NCBI GenBank assembly: GCA_900758375.1 | Contig: CAAERJ010000015.1 | Location: 1 to 47,402 of the forward strand | Length of the DNA stretch: 47,402 nucleotides | Source of the DNA: an uncultured Collinsella sp. | Lineage (GTDB): Bacteria; Actinomycetota; Coriobacteriia; Coriobacteriales; Coriobacteriaceae | Direction of reading: 5' to 3' | Shown: positions 32,446 through 39,988 of the stretch, in pieces | Layout: the number at the start of each line of letters is the position of its first letter | Numbering within the stretch: position 1 is the first letter of the stretch | Position numbers and translations under genes: made by a program | The notes under the pieces: model-generated | The model's database searches: none | What the model was told of the DNA's origin: nothing | Seen by the model: only the letters and a program-made list of their open reading frames with translations

Positions 32446-32536
32446 GCCCCCTTCTCCGGATGGGGGCAGCGTAAGCGCTCTTGTGGCGGCACCGTAGGAC
32501 TTTGAAGGTGGCCGTCGTAAGGGCGCTTTTTGTTTG
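32446..32536 (+). promoter_or_regulatory. Structured 5' leader with terminator hairpin (possible attenuator)
   Basis: Downstream of the promoter are a GCCCCC/GGGGGC hairpin (32446-32467) and a long imperfect stem (32474-32493 paired with 32507-32527, including G-U pairs). The second stem is followed directly by TTTTTGTTT, i.e. an intrinsic terminator between promoter and gene. The arrangement fits transcription attenuation or a riboswitch, but the sequence does not match a class I recognise; a T-box is unlikely because the leader is too short. Confidence 0.4.
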
Positions 32537-32575
32537 GGTGCCCTCGCTCGGGCGCGAATCGTGAAGGGAGCATGT

Positions 32576-33295
32576 ATGAAGAGCTTTATTGCCGAGGATT
32601 CATTTTGGGAGCTGTTTCCTCAGGCGGCGGTCGGTGTTGTGGTCGTGGAGGGTATGAAGCCCGCGGCCCAGATACCTCAAGAGGATGTGGACGCGATAGC
32701 GGCGCTGCTCGACCGTGCCAATATCGATGCGGAGCGTCATCTGACCAGCGATACAATCAGCGAGAACGCACCGGTCAAGGCATGGCGCGAGGCCTATCGT
32801 CTGTTCAAGACCAAAAAGGGCGCGCGCTGTTCAATCGAGAACCTGCTCAAGCGCGTGCTCAAGGGCAAGCCGGTGGGCCACATTACGCCCGCGGTGGATA
32901 TCTATAACACGGTGTCGCTGTCCTATGCACTGCCCGTGGGAGGCGAGGATCTGCATGCGATTGAGGGGGACCTTCGCCTGAAGGTGACCGACGGCGGGGA
33001 TGCGTTCCTGCCGCTTGGCGAGGAAGCGGACGACCCGACGCTGCCCGGCGAGCTCGCCTACATTGACGATGCGGGCGCCGTGTGCCGCTGCTGGAACTGG
33101 CGCGACGGCGTTCGAACGGCTCTATCCGACGATTCGGCCGACGCATTCCTGGCGATTGAGTGCGTAGAGCCCGAGCGAATGGGGGACTGCCAGGCCGCCA
33201 TCGACCGTCTTGCCGATCTGCTCGAGCGCTATCTGGGAGCGACGGTTGTCGTTAAGACGCTTGTGACCCGCGACAATCCCCGCGTGGAGCTGTAG
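32576..33295 (+). CDS. B3/4 domain protein (PheT-like editing-domain relative)
   Basis: The 239-residue protein resembles stand-alone B3/4 domain proteins related to the beta subunit of phenylalanyl-tRNA synthetase. Typical parts are 'PVKAWREAYRLFKTKKGARC', 'SIENLLKRVLKGKPVGHI', 'PAVDIYNTVSLSYALPVGGE' and the late 'YIDDAGAVCRCWNWRDGVRT'. Family members may edit mischarged tRNA or bind amino acids. ATG at 32576 is favoured because GAAGGGAG precedes it; an out-of-frame ATG lies four bases upstream. A structured leader suggests that expression is regulated. Flanked by family-1 repeats on both sides. Confidence 0.8.
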   Translation: MKSFIAEDSFWELFPQAAVGVVVVEGMKPAAQIPQEDVDAIAALLDRANIDAERHLTSDTISENAPVKAWREAYRLFKTKKGARCSIENLLKRVLKGKPVGHITPAVDIYNTVSLSYALPVGGEDLHAIEGDLRLKVTDGGDAFLPLGEEADDPTLPGELAYIDDAGAVCRCWNWRDGVRTALSDDSADAFLAIECVEPERMGDCQAAIDRLADLLERYLGATVVVKTLVTRDNPRVEL

Positions 33296-33323
33296 CAACT
33301 TCTGCAAATCATACTCGCCGGTC

Positions 33324-33364
33324 AAAACCACCACAAAGGTGCCTGTCCCCTTTGTGGTGGTTTT
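33324..33364. repeat. REP-like palindrome, family 1 (full copy)
   Basis: A 41-base copy with centre GTGCCTGTCCC, i.e. the reverse orientation of 32364. It follows the B3/4 gene by 28 bases and ends in a TTTTTATG tract, so it may also terminate transcription. Confidence 0.9.
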
Positions 33365-33468
33365 TATGTTGATGAGTTAACAAATAGGGCGTGCGGGGCT
33401 TGCGGTCGCTGGGTACGGCTAAGATGTTTACCCGTTAGCATTATGCAAGCGAAAGGCGGTCGTCTCCC

Positions 33469-33918
33469 ATGCAACAGAGCGACGAGACACGTTTCGAGGA
33501 CTTTGTCGGACTGATCAGCGGACTCTACAAGGAGATCCAGCGCATTAAGACATCTGAGGGCGCAAGGCTGGGCCTTAAGGGCTCCGATATCATGTGCCTG
33601 TACTATCTTGAGCGCAGCAAGGACGGTCTGACTGGTGCCGACCTCGCCCGCATGGCTGGTGTGACCCGCGCTGCCGTCTCGCGCACGCTGGCGCATCTGG
33701 AGGAGGGCGGCTACGTCGAAGTTGACGATTCGGGCGATGCCGCCGTTAAGTATCGCGCCCCGGTTCGCCTGACCACGTTGGGCGGCGAGAGCATGAACGA
33801 GGCCGATTGCATTATTCGTGAAGTGCTCGACACCACCGGTAAGGCCATGGGCGTGGAGCAGCGCGAGCAGATGTATGCATCGCTGCGTACGATTCTCAAC
33901 ACCTTGCGCGAGCTGTAG
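33469..33918 (+). CDS. MarR family transcriptional regulator
   Basis: The 149-residue protein has a MarR winged helix: 'LKGSDIMCLYYLERSKDG' then 'LTGADLARMAGVTRAAVSRTLAHLEEGGYVEV' (residues about 52-83), including recognition helix 'RAAVSRTLAHLEEGGY', a wing with 'KYRAPVRLTTLGG', and N- and C-terminal helices for dimerisation. It is a one-component regulator that would respond to small molecules. The likely target is itself and perhaps the degV-like gene that starts 119 bases later. The ATG follows AAAGGCGG. Confidence 0.88.
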   Translation: MQQSDETRFEDFVGLISGLYKEIQRIKTSEGARLGLKGSDIMCLYYLERSKDGLTGADLARMAGVTRAAVSRTLAHLEEGGYVEVDDSGDAAVKYRAPVRLTTLGGESMNEADCIIREVLDTTGKAMGVEQREQMYASLRTILNTLREL

Positions 33919-34037
33919 GGCCACCAAGGCATTTGCTTCCCATTAACAACTGCATCGTCCCGTTTGAGCGCGTATACCGTGCCGGGGCATTGCTGTCAAA
34001 ATTCCCTGCGCGGGACCTGCGCAAGAAAGGATTCGTT

Positions 34038-34892
34038 ATGTCCGTTCGCATTATTACCGATTCCGCAAGCGATATGTCGCCGGCCGAGCATCCGGCACTG
34101 GCCGTTTTGCCGCTGTCCGTCACCTTTGGAACCGATGTGTTCATGGATGGCATCGACATCGATCACCAGCGCTTTTACGAGATGCTCGTGGAGCGCGATG
34201 AGCTGCCCAAGACCGGTCAGGTTAACCCGTACGCGTTTTCGCAGGCTATCGCCGAGGTTCGCGAAGCCGGCGATGAGGCTGTGATTATTACCGTGGGCGC
34301 TAAGCTGTCGGGCACCAATCAGAGCGCCCGTACCGCACTAGCCGAGGCGCCGGGCGGCGATGTGTACGTGGTTGATAGCAACAACGTCACCCTGGGTGAA
34401 CGCATTCTGGTCGAGTATGCGCTGCGCTTGGTGGACGAGGGCCGTAGCGCGGCCCAGATCGCGGCGGCGGTCGAGGCCGTGCGCGACCGCGTGGTGGTTA
34501 TTGGCCTGCTCGAGACGCTGGAGTACCTGGTGCGCGGCGGTCGCCTGTCTGCTGCTGCCGGCGCCGTGGGTACGCTGCTCAACGTAAAGCCCGTGGTAGC
34601 TGCCGAGGACGGTCTGATTGTGCAGCTGGGAAAGGCGCGCGGTTCCAAGAACGGCCGCAACCTGCTGAACCAAAAGGTCGAAAAGGCGGGCGGCATCGAC
34701 TTTTCCATGCCGCTGGCGCTCGGCTATACGGGCCTTTCGGATGCGGTGCTCAAGAAGTATATCGAGGACAGCGCGGCACTGTGGGCTGGCCACACCGAGG
34801 GCGAGCTGCCCGTTCACACCATCGGTGCCACCATCGGTACCCACGTAGGCCCCGGTGCCGTAGCCGTAGCCTTCTTCCATCCCGCCAACTAA
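34038..34892 (+). CDS. DegV family protein (FakB-type fatty-acid-binding)
   Basis: The 284-residue protein begins 'VRIITDSASDMSP', the DegV signature, followed by 'LPLSVTFGTDVFMDGIDID', 'PKTGQVNPYAFSQAI', 'VITVGAKLSGTNQSA' and 'LLETLEYLVRGGRLSAAAG'. The C-terminal 'ATIGTHVGPGAVAVAFF' is also conserved. Family members, FakB proteins, bind a fatty acid and present it to fatty-acid kinase FakA. No fakA is in the window. The start at 34038 follows GAAAGG; the frame extends to 33933 without conservation. A long perfect inverted repeat follows the stop codon. Confidence 0.9.
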   Translation: MSVRIITDSASDMSPAEHPALAVLPLSVTFGTDVFMDGIDIDHQRFYEMLVERDELPKTGQVNPYAFSQAIAEVREAGDEAVIITVGAKLSGTNQSARTALAEAPGGDVYVVDSNNVTLGERILVEYALRLVDEGRSAAQIAAAVEAVRDRVVVIGLLETLEYLVRGGRLSAAAGAVGTLLNVKPVVAAEDGLIVQLGKARGSKNGRNLLNQKVEKAGGIDFSMPLALGYTGLSDAVLKKYIEDSAALWAGHTEGELPVHTIGATIGTHVGPGAVAVAFFHPAN

Positions 34893-34905
34893 CCAACCTG
34901 CCAAC

Positions 34906-34995
34906 AAATGATCCCTTGGGGACGGAGGAAAACGGATCATCGACCGCACGGAGGCCGTGAATGATCCGTTTTCCTCCGTCCCCAAGGGATCATTT
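34906..34995. repeat. Palindromic repeat family 5, copy 1: perfect 35-base inverted repeat
   Basis: Arms 34906-34940 and 34961-34995 are perfectly complementary over 35 bases around a 20-base loop. Each arm itself contains the word ATGATCC twice in mirror arrangement. A shorter relative (AAAATGATCCG...CGGATCATTTT) lies at 42029-42067. It may end degV transcription. Confidence 0.9.
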
Positions 34996-35029
34996 CTTTA
35001 TGCTGTTAATGCGGAGAAGGGAGCGAGCG

Positions 35030-35350
35030 ATGGCGTCTGAGGGCTTTTTTGAGCAGGTGTATGAGGTGGTCGAGCAGATCCCCGAGGGGATGGTCGCCAC
35101 GTACGGTCAGGTGGCGCTGCTCGCCGGTCGCGCGCGAAGTGCACGCTATGTGGGGTATGCGCTGCATAGCAACCCACGCCCTGGTCAAATTCCCTGTCAT
35201 CGCGTGGTGTTTGCCGACGGCCGTATCTGTGAGGGCTTTGCCTTTGGCGGTCCCGATGCTCAGCGCGAGCTCTTAATGGGGGAGGGCGTGGCGTTTACCG
35301 ATTCCATGCACGTCGACTTGGCCGCCTGTCGCTGGCCAGCAGGGTTCTAG
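35030..35350 (+). CDS. MGMT family protein (DNA-binding domain only, active-site Cys kept)
   Basis: The 106-residue protein corresponds to the C-terminal DNA-binding domain of O6-alkylguanine-DNA alkyltransferase: 'FFEQVYEVVEQIPEGMVATY', 'GQVALLAGRARSARYVGYAL' and the active-site motif 'IPCHRVVFADG'. Alkyltransferase-like proteins of this size usually replace the Cys with Trp or Ala; here Cys is present in PCHRV, so alkyl transfer remains possible. The start at 35030 follows GAAGGGAG; alternative ATGs at 35000 and 35009 lie just upstream. Flanked by repeats of families 5 and 1. Confidence 0.85.
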   Translation: MASEGFFEQVYEVVEQIPEGMVATYGQVALLAGRARSARYVGYALHSNPRPGQIPCHRVVFADGRICEGFAFGGPDAQRELLMGEGVAFTDSMHVDLAACRWPAGF

Positions 35351-35366
35351 CGGCTCTACTGTGGCC

Positions 35367-35407
35367 AAAACCGCCACAAAGGTGCCTGTCCCCTTTGCGG
35401 CGGTTTT
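35367..35407. repeat. REP-like palindrome, family 1 (full copy, G/C variant)
   Basis: A 41-base copy with compensatory changes: AAAACCGCCACAAAGG pairs with CCTTTGCGGCGGTTTT. The matched base changes in both arms keep the hairpin, which points to selection on structure. Orientation is that of 33324. Confidence 0.9.
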
Positions 35408-35589
35408 CCGTTGTAGGTTTACCGAGGCTAACTTATGGAGAAGCTATGGCGGCTCATATTGATGCTGCAAAGTAAACCACGGTGAACTATATTGTATTCA
35501 GCAACGGAGCAGGCAATAGGCGATGAAAAAGCCTGCCCTGTTGAGTTTGATTCGCATCCCTCCCCTCTGTGCGATTCAACGGTGTACTT

Positions 35590-35635
35590 CGGGAACGGGC
35601 CCGCTGGCAACTGACTGCCGGCGGGCCCGTTCCCG
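35590..35635 (+). terminator. Strong GC-rich hairpin in the 335-base gap before trpS
   Basis: Perfect 15-base arms (CGGGAACGGGCCCGC at 35590-35604 and its complement at 35621-35635) with a 16-base loop are followed by TTTGT. Upstream in the same gap lie only very short frames, one of 14 codons starting near 35434 with no clear role. No gene can be supported between 35408 and 35680. Confidence 0.6.
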
Positions 35636-35680
35636 TTTGTCGGGGGAGTGCAATGGGTAGAGCCGAGCCGGTCGGGCACC

Positions 35681-35709
35681 AAAAAAGGCGGACGCCATAG
35701 CGCCCGCCC
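35681..35709 (-). terminator. Terminator of trpS
   Basis: On the minus strand a short GC-rich stem (GGCGG...CCGCC with inner pairing, 35687-35708) is followed directly by TTTTTT (35686-35681), about 35 bases after the trpS stop codon. Confidence 0.7.
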
Positions 35710-35743
35710 TAAAGCAATCAAAAGCTCAAGCCAGCAGATCGGT

Positions 35744-36793
35744 CTAGTACACCATGCCCATGGCGTCCCGAACCTCGGCCAGGGTCTGCTCGGCGATCTC
35801 GTTGGCGCGACGGTTGCCCTCGTGCAGCACGTCCTTCACATAGTCCAGATCGTTCTCGTAGCGCTGACGGCGCTCGCGGATCGGTGCGAAGTACTCGTTG
35901 ACGGCCTCGGTTACGTACTTCTTGAGCTGGCCGGAGCCGCCCATGCCAATCTCCTCGGCAATCTCGACCTCGGAACGGCCGGTGCAGATGGCGGCCGTCG
36001 AAAGCAGGCCGGACACGCCGGGGCGGTTCTCGGGATCGAACGTGATCATGCGCTCGGAATCGGTCTGGCTCTTCTTGATGCGCTTGGCCGTCTCCTCGGC
36101 GGTCATCGAGATGTTGATGGCGTTGCCGTAGCTCTTGCTCATCTTGCGACCGTCCAGGCCGGGCAGCAGCGGGGTCTCGGACAGCAGCGCGTCGACCTCG
36201 GGGAACACCTTGCCGTAGCGGTTGTTAAAGCGGCGGGCGATGGTGCGGGTGAGCTCGATGTGCGGCAGCTGGTCGCGGCCGACGGGCACCACATTGCCCT
36301 TGCAGAACAGGATGTCGCAGGCCTGGTGCACCGGGTAGGTGAGCAGAAGGCCGGTGAGCTCGTGGCCCGAGGCCTCCATCTCGGCCTTGACGGTGGGGTT
36401 GCGCGCCAGCTCGGCCTCGGAGACCAGCGACAGGAACGGCAGCATGAGCTGGTTGGCGGCGGGCACGGCGGAGTGCGCGTAGATCATGGTCTTGTCGGGG
36501 TCGATGCCGCAGGCAAGGTAGTCCATGACCATGTTGTACACGTTGTCCTGGATGTGCTCGGTGGTGTCGCGGTCGGTGATGACCTGGTAGTCGGCGATGA
36601 GCACGTTGGTCTTGGCGCCCATGTTCTGCAGCTCAACGCGGCCCTTGAGGGTGCCAAAGTAGTGGCCCAGGTGCAGGCGGCCGGTGGGGCGGTCGCCGGT
36701 AAGCATGGTGAACTTCTCGGGCGTCTTGGCCAGGCCCTCGCGAATTGCGTTGCTCTTTTGCAACGCGACTTCGTAGCTGTTCTCGTTTGGCAT
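35744..36793 (-). CDS. trpS: Tryptophanyl-tRNA synthetase
   Basis: The 349-residue class I synthetase charges tRNA-Trp. Signature motifs are 'GDRPTGRLHLGHYFGTL' (HIGH-like, residues 33-49) and 'GLDGRKMSKSYGNAI' (KMSKS). The segment 'YPVHQACDILFCKGNVVPVG' matches TrpRS. Its length is normal. ATG at 36793 follows TTAGGAG; the frame extends upstream to 36937 but that part is Arg/Pro-rich and not conserved. A hairpin terminator follows. No tryptophan-specific leader was found. Confidence 0.95.
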   Translation of the reverse strand: MPNENSYEVALQKSNAIREGLAKTPEKFTMLTGDRPTGRLHLGHYFGTLKGRVELQNMGAKTNVLIADYQVITDRDTTEHIQDNVYNMVMDYLACGIDPDKTMIYAHSAVPAANQLMLPFLSLVSEAELARNPTVKAEMEASGHELTGLLLTYPVHQACDILFCKGNVVPVGRDQLPHIELTRTIARRFNNRYGKVFPEVDALLSETPLLPGLDGRKMSKSYGNAINISMTAEETAKRIKKSQTDSERMITFDPENRPGVSGLLSTAAICTGRSEVEIAEEIGMGGSGQLKKYVTEAVNEYFAPIRERRQRYENDLDYVKDVLHEGNRRANEIAEQTLAEVRDAMGMVY

Positions 36794-36952
36794 GATTGCT
36801 CCTAACGTATGTTCATGGGTCAAGATGATAACGCGTTTATTGAAGGGGCGGGTCGTAAGTAGGCGAGGGGCGGGAGAGGGGCGGCTTGTGCGATGGGTGC
36901 GGCGCGGCTGCGCTTGGCCAGCGGCGCCTGGGCGCACCCTCGGCAGCTTATC

Positions 36953-38152
36953 CTAGAGCTTGTGGTGGCGCTCTTCTTTACGTTCCTCGGCTGCTTGCTC
37001 CTCCTGCTTAAAAGCGGGGTCGTCGGGGGTTACCAGCTCGTCCTCATGCGTGCGCTTGTTGTAATGGTGGCGCAGCACGGGCTCAAACAGGTGCAGGTGC
37101 TTGGCGAAGGCCGCCGAGCCAATGGCGAGCACGGTAAAGATGAGCACGCGCATGGGGACCTCGACCTGATTGATGGCGGCGGCGCCGGCCGAAAGCATAA
37201 TGCACCAGGCGTAGATGAGCAGTACGGCCTGCTTTTGGTTGTAGCCCTCTTGAATGAGGCGGTGGTGGATGTGGCCCTTGTCGGCCTGCCCGATGCTAAT
37301 GTGGGCGCGCTTGCGGCGCACGATGGCGCTGAACGTATCGATGATGGGCACGCCGGCCACGATGAGCGGGATGATGAGCGAGGTGAGCGCGGCGGTGCGG
37401 CTCACGTTGAGCAGCGAGATGGAGCCCAGCGCAAAGCCCAGCAGCAGCGACCCCGAGTCGCCCAAGAAGATGCTCGCGGGGTTGAAGTTATAGCGCAAGA
37501 AGGCGAGGCACGAGCCAAAGAGCGCGATGGAGAGCGCGGCGGCGTCGATGCGGCCCGAGAGCACCGCGACCGAAAACATGGTGAACGACGCGATACCGCA
37601 GATACCCGTGGCCAGACCGTCGAGGCCGTCGATAAGGTTGATGATGTTGGTGAACGCCACCAGGTAGACCACAGTGATGGGGTAGGCGAGCCAGCCGAGC
37701 ATGATCTCGCCAGGAGCAAACGGGTTGACGATGACGCCGATGCGCAGGCCGCCCACGCAGGCGATGAGCGCGGCGAGGACCTGGCCAGCGAGCTTTTGCT
37801 TGGGCTTGAGCTGGAAGACGTCGTCGATCGCGCCGGTCGCAAAGATGACGGTAAAAGAAAGCGCAAGTATGGGGTAGCTGATGTGCAGACGGGGGTGGGG
37901 CACCAAAGCGGGCGGCCAGCCCAGGTACCAGGTGCCTAGGATCTGCACGATGCAGGCGACGACGAGGCCCAAAAAGACTGCCGTGCCACCCATGCGCGGG
38001 ATGGGTTTAGTGTTGATGCGGCGCTTGGAAGGATAGTCGACGGCGTCGAGCTTGATTGCCAGGCGCTTGACCAGGGGCACCGCAAGGAAGGTCGTGATAA
38101 AAGCCGCGACCGCCACGCAAAGGTACGGTATGAAGCTCGTGGAGGAAGCCAT
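36953..38152 (-). CDS. MraY/WecA/TagO-family glycosyl-1-phosphate transferase
   Basis: About 399 residues from the ATG at 38152, or 415 if translation begins at 38200; neither has a strong ribosome binding site. It has about 11 membrane helices and the family motifs 'PIPRMGGTAVFLG', 'GAIDDVFQLKPKQKL' (DD motif), 'NIINLIDGLDGLATG', 'PASIFLGDSGSLLLGF' and the His-rich 'KGHIHHRLIQEG'. It transfers a sugar-1-phosphate, probably GlcNAc-1-phosphate, from UDP-sugar to undecaprenyl phosphate to begin wall-polymer synthesis. The His motif fits WecA/TagO better than MraY. The C-terminal 40 residues are a charged cytoplasmic tail. Confidence 0.88.
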   Translation of the reverse strand: MASSTSFIPYLCVAVAAFITTFLAVPLVKRLAIKLDAVDYPSKRRINTKPIPRMGGTAVFLGLVVACIVQILGTWYLGWPPALVPHPRLHISYPILALSFTVIFATGAIDDVFQLKPKQKLAGQVLAALIACVGGLRIGVIVNPFAPGEIMLGWLAYPITVVYLVAFTNIINLIDGLDGLATGICGIASFTMFSVAVLSGRIDAAALSIALFGSCLAFLRYNFNPASIFLGDSGSLLLGFALGSISLLNVSRTAALTSLIIPLIVAGVPIIDTFSAIVRRKRAHISIGQADKGHIHHRLIQEGYNQKQAVLLIYAWCIMLSAGAAAINQVEVPMRVLIFTVLAIGSAAFAKHLHLFEPVLRHHYNKRTHEDELVTPDDPAFKQEEQAAEERKEERHHKL

Positions 38153-38390
38153 GAATCGATAAACCGCCAAGCGTCGAAGGAAAAGGTCAAAGGATGCCAT
38201 GCCGCAAAGGGTATAGCTGACCCATGATACTCGACCAAGGAGGGTGTGAAGAATTGCACGGGGCGATAATCACGTGCTTACCAGATATTCGAGTGATAGT
38301 GGGGTTCCGCCTAGTGCCCTTTGGGGATCTTGGCGGGATTTGCAATGGCGAGTTTCGGCAAAAGAAAACCACCCCCCACGTTACGAAAAT

Positions 38391-38531
38391 GAACCCACCT
38401 AAAACAGGTGGGTGCCCTCATCGACTGTTCCAGCGTCCTTAACAACGAAGGATACCTGTACTAGGTACGACTGTGTGGGCTCCCTAAATAAACGCGACGG
38501 TTCACCCAGTTGCTCCGCGGGGGGCGGAATA
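38391..38531 (-). ncRNA. Candidate structured noncoding RNA (possibly 6S-like)
   Basis: The 480-base gap between divergent genes contains a stretch with several hairpins but no convincing coding frame. On the minus strand the order is: TATGAT (complement of 38537-38542) as a possible -10; hairpin TCCGC/GCGGA; a stretch with GGGTG...GGGAGCCCACAC; hairpin TACCT-AGTAC-AGGTA; hairpin TCCTT/AAGGA; and a final 8-base hairpin ACCCACCT/AGGTGGGT (38393-38413) followed by TCATTTTC. This resembles 6S RNA in size and general look, but I cannot verify the family. The plus strand is the alternative. Confidence 0.35.
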
Positions 38532-38680
38532 CCTACATCATAAAGCGGCACTTTGTGGATTCCAGTCTTGACATTACAAAAATCGTGTCGGACGATTACG
38601 GCGCCTTGGGGCTCGAGCCGTCTGTGCGGTTGGTCCCTTTACGTTTGAGCTGCTGAATCGTTGTTTTGGAGCATGTTTTT

Positions 38681-39619
38681 ATGCCGACGTCGTTGACCGA
38701 ACTTTTTTCGCCAGCCTGTCATTTGTGTCCGCGCCGTTGCGGTGCGGCGCGCGATGAGGGCGCGCACGGCGTATGCGGTGCTAACGACACGCTCAAGGTG
38801 GCCCGCGCGGCGCTTCATATGTGGGAGGAGCCGCCTATCTCGGGCGAAGCCGGTTCGGGCACGATCTTCTTTAGCGGTTGCTCGCTCAAATGCGTCTATT
38901 GCCAGAACCACGAGATCTCGACGGGCAATTTTGGGCTTGAGATTTCGCCCGAGCGTCTGGTCGAGATTATGTTGGAACTGCAGGACCAGGGTGCGAATAA
39001 TATTAATTTAGTGACGGCGACGCACTACGCGCACCTGCTGCCGGCTGCGATTGGCGCGGCACGGGCGCGCGGGCTGGTCATCCCAATCGTCTACAATACG
39101 AGCGGTTATGAGCGCGCGAGTGCCGTGGCGGCGCTCGGCGATTTGGTCGATGTATGGCTTACCGACTTTAAATATGCCGATGCGGGGCTTGCGCAGTCGC
39201 TCTCTCATATTCAGGACTACCCGCGTGTGGCCGTGTCGGGCCTGGCCCAAATGGCGCGCGAGATTGAGCGCCGCGGGGGAGAGCTGGTGGACGAGGACGG
39301 GCTCATGAAGCGCGGCATGATTGTGCGCCATCTGGTACTGCCGGGACATGCAGACGATTCGTGTCGCGTGCTGGACCTGGTGTGGCAGACGGTGGGCGAT
39401 GTGCCGATCTCGGTCATGAACCAGTACACGCCCAATGCGCTCATGCGCGAGCAGGGCGGAGACCTGGCGCGTGCCGTGACGCGCGAGGAGTACGAGCAAG
39501 TCCTCGACCATGCCGACGACTTGGGCTTTACGACGATGTTCTGGCAAGAAGGCGGCGCAGTAGACGAGAGCTTCACCCCGGCGTTTGACACCACCGGCGT
39601 CCTCACCAGCGCAAAGTAG
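38681..39619 (+). CDS. Radical SAM protein, PflX-like (COG1313)
   Basis: The 312-residue protein has the radical SAM cluster motif C-x3-C-x2-C in 'FFSGCSLKCVYCQNHEIS' (residues about 67-84). It also has an N-terminal Cys set, 'CHLCPRRCGAARDEGAHGVC', which may bind a second cluster or zinc. Downstream segments 'INLVTATHYAHLLPAAIGAA', 'IVYNTSGYE' and 'VWLTDFKYAD' match the PflX/pyruvate formate-lyase-activase-like family. The substrate is unknown; it may activate a glycyl radical enzyme or act elsewhere. ATG at 38681 follows GGAG at nine bases. No partner enzyme is adjacent. Confidence 0.85.
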   Translation: MPTSLTELFSPACHLCPRRCGAARDEGAHGVCGANDTLKVARAALHMWEEPPISGEAGSGTIFFSGCSLKCVYCQNHEISTGNFGLEISPERLVEIMLELQDQGANNINLVTATHYAHLLPAAIGAARARGLVIPIVYNTSGYERASAVAALGDLVDVWLTDFKYADAGLAQSLSHIQDYPRVAVSGLAQMAREIERRGGELVDEDGLMKRGMIVRHLVLPGHADDSCRVLDLVWQTVGDVPISVMNQYTPNALMREQGGDLARAVTREEYEQVLDHADDLGFTTMFWQEGGAVDESFTPAFDTTGVLTSAK

Positions 39620-39626
39620 CTCTTTT

Positions 39627-39738
39627 GAGTAGTCTTTTTGGGACGGGGCTATTTTAGCTGCCCCTGCCGTTAATCGTCCAAATCGTTTTTGCTATCTGCC
39701 CGGGTAGCTAAAATAGCCCCGTCCCAAAAAGACTACTC
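39627..39738. repeat. Palindromic repeat family 2: perfect 33-base inverted repeat
   Basis: Arms 39627-39659 and 39706-39738 are perfectly complementary over 33 bases (core TTTTTGGGACGGGGCTATTT) around a 46-base loop. A third, partial element with CCCCGTCCCAAAAAGACT follows at 39767-39800, and related words occur near 26800-26880. It lies 7 bases after the radical SAM gene. Confidence 0.9.
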
Positions 39739-39809
39739 CCGGTGGGGTCGAGCTACCATCCGAAAAGCAGTCAAAATGGCCCCGTCCCAAAAAGACTGTG
39801 TATTGGACG

Positions 39810-39837
39810 TTGACAGTTGGCGAGCCGTGGGTAAAAT
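39810..39837 (+). promoter_or_regulatory. Promoter of tRNA-Ala
   Basis: Consensus TTGACA (39810-39815), a 16-base spacer and TAAAAT (39832-39837) place the transcript start about 7 bases before the tRNA. It begins 10 bases after the repeat fragment. Confidence 0.75.
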
Positions 39838-39850
39838 ATCAACTTGTCCT

Positions 39851-39923
39851 GGGGACGTAGCTCAGTTGGGAGAGCGCTGCCGTCGCATGGCAGAGGCCGA
39901 GGGTTCGACTCCCTTCGTCTCCA
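39851..39923 (+). tRNA. tRNA-Ala(CGC)
   Basis: The 73 bases fold as a cloverleaf. The acceptor stem is GGGGACG paired with CGTCTCC and has the G3-U70 pair that identifies alanine tRNA. The D arm holds AGCTCAGTTGGGAGAGC, the anticodon stem is CTGCC/GGCAG around GTCGCAT (anticodon CGC), and the T arm is GAGGGTTCGACTCCC. The discriminator base is A; CCA is not fully encoded (ACCC follows). Base G at loop position 32 is slightly unusual. Confidence 0.93.
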
Positions 39924-39988
39924 CCCTTGGATTTGATAAGCCGCTGACACTGTGTCGGCGGCTTTTTTTAAAAAGAAAGGGCTGCACC

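Noticed and set aside
32446..32536. A T-box riboswitch before the B3/4 gene
   Set aside because: GGCGGCACCGTAG only loosely resembles the T-box consensus, and the leader is too short for a specifier stem.
30771..32573. A 600-codon open frame on the minus strand opposite pckA
   Set aside because: Shadow of pckA that also runs through a repeat; no ribosome binding site or recognisable motif.
35428..35721. A 97-codon minus-strand frame and a 14-codon leader peptide near 35434
   Set aside because: The long frame crosses a terminator; the short one has a single Trp codon and no attenuator structure linked to a plus-strand gene.
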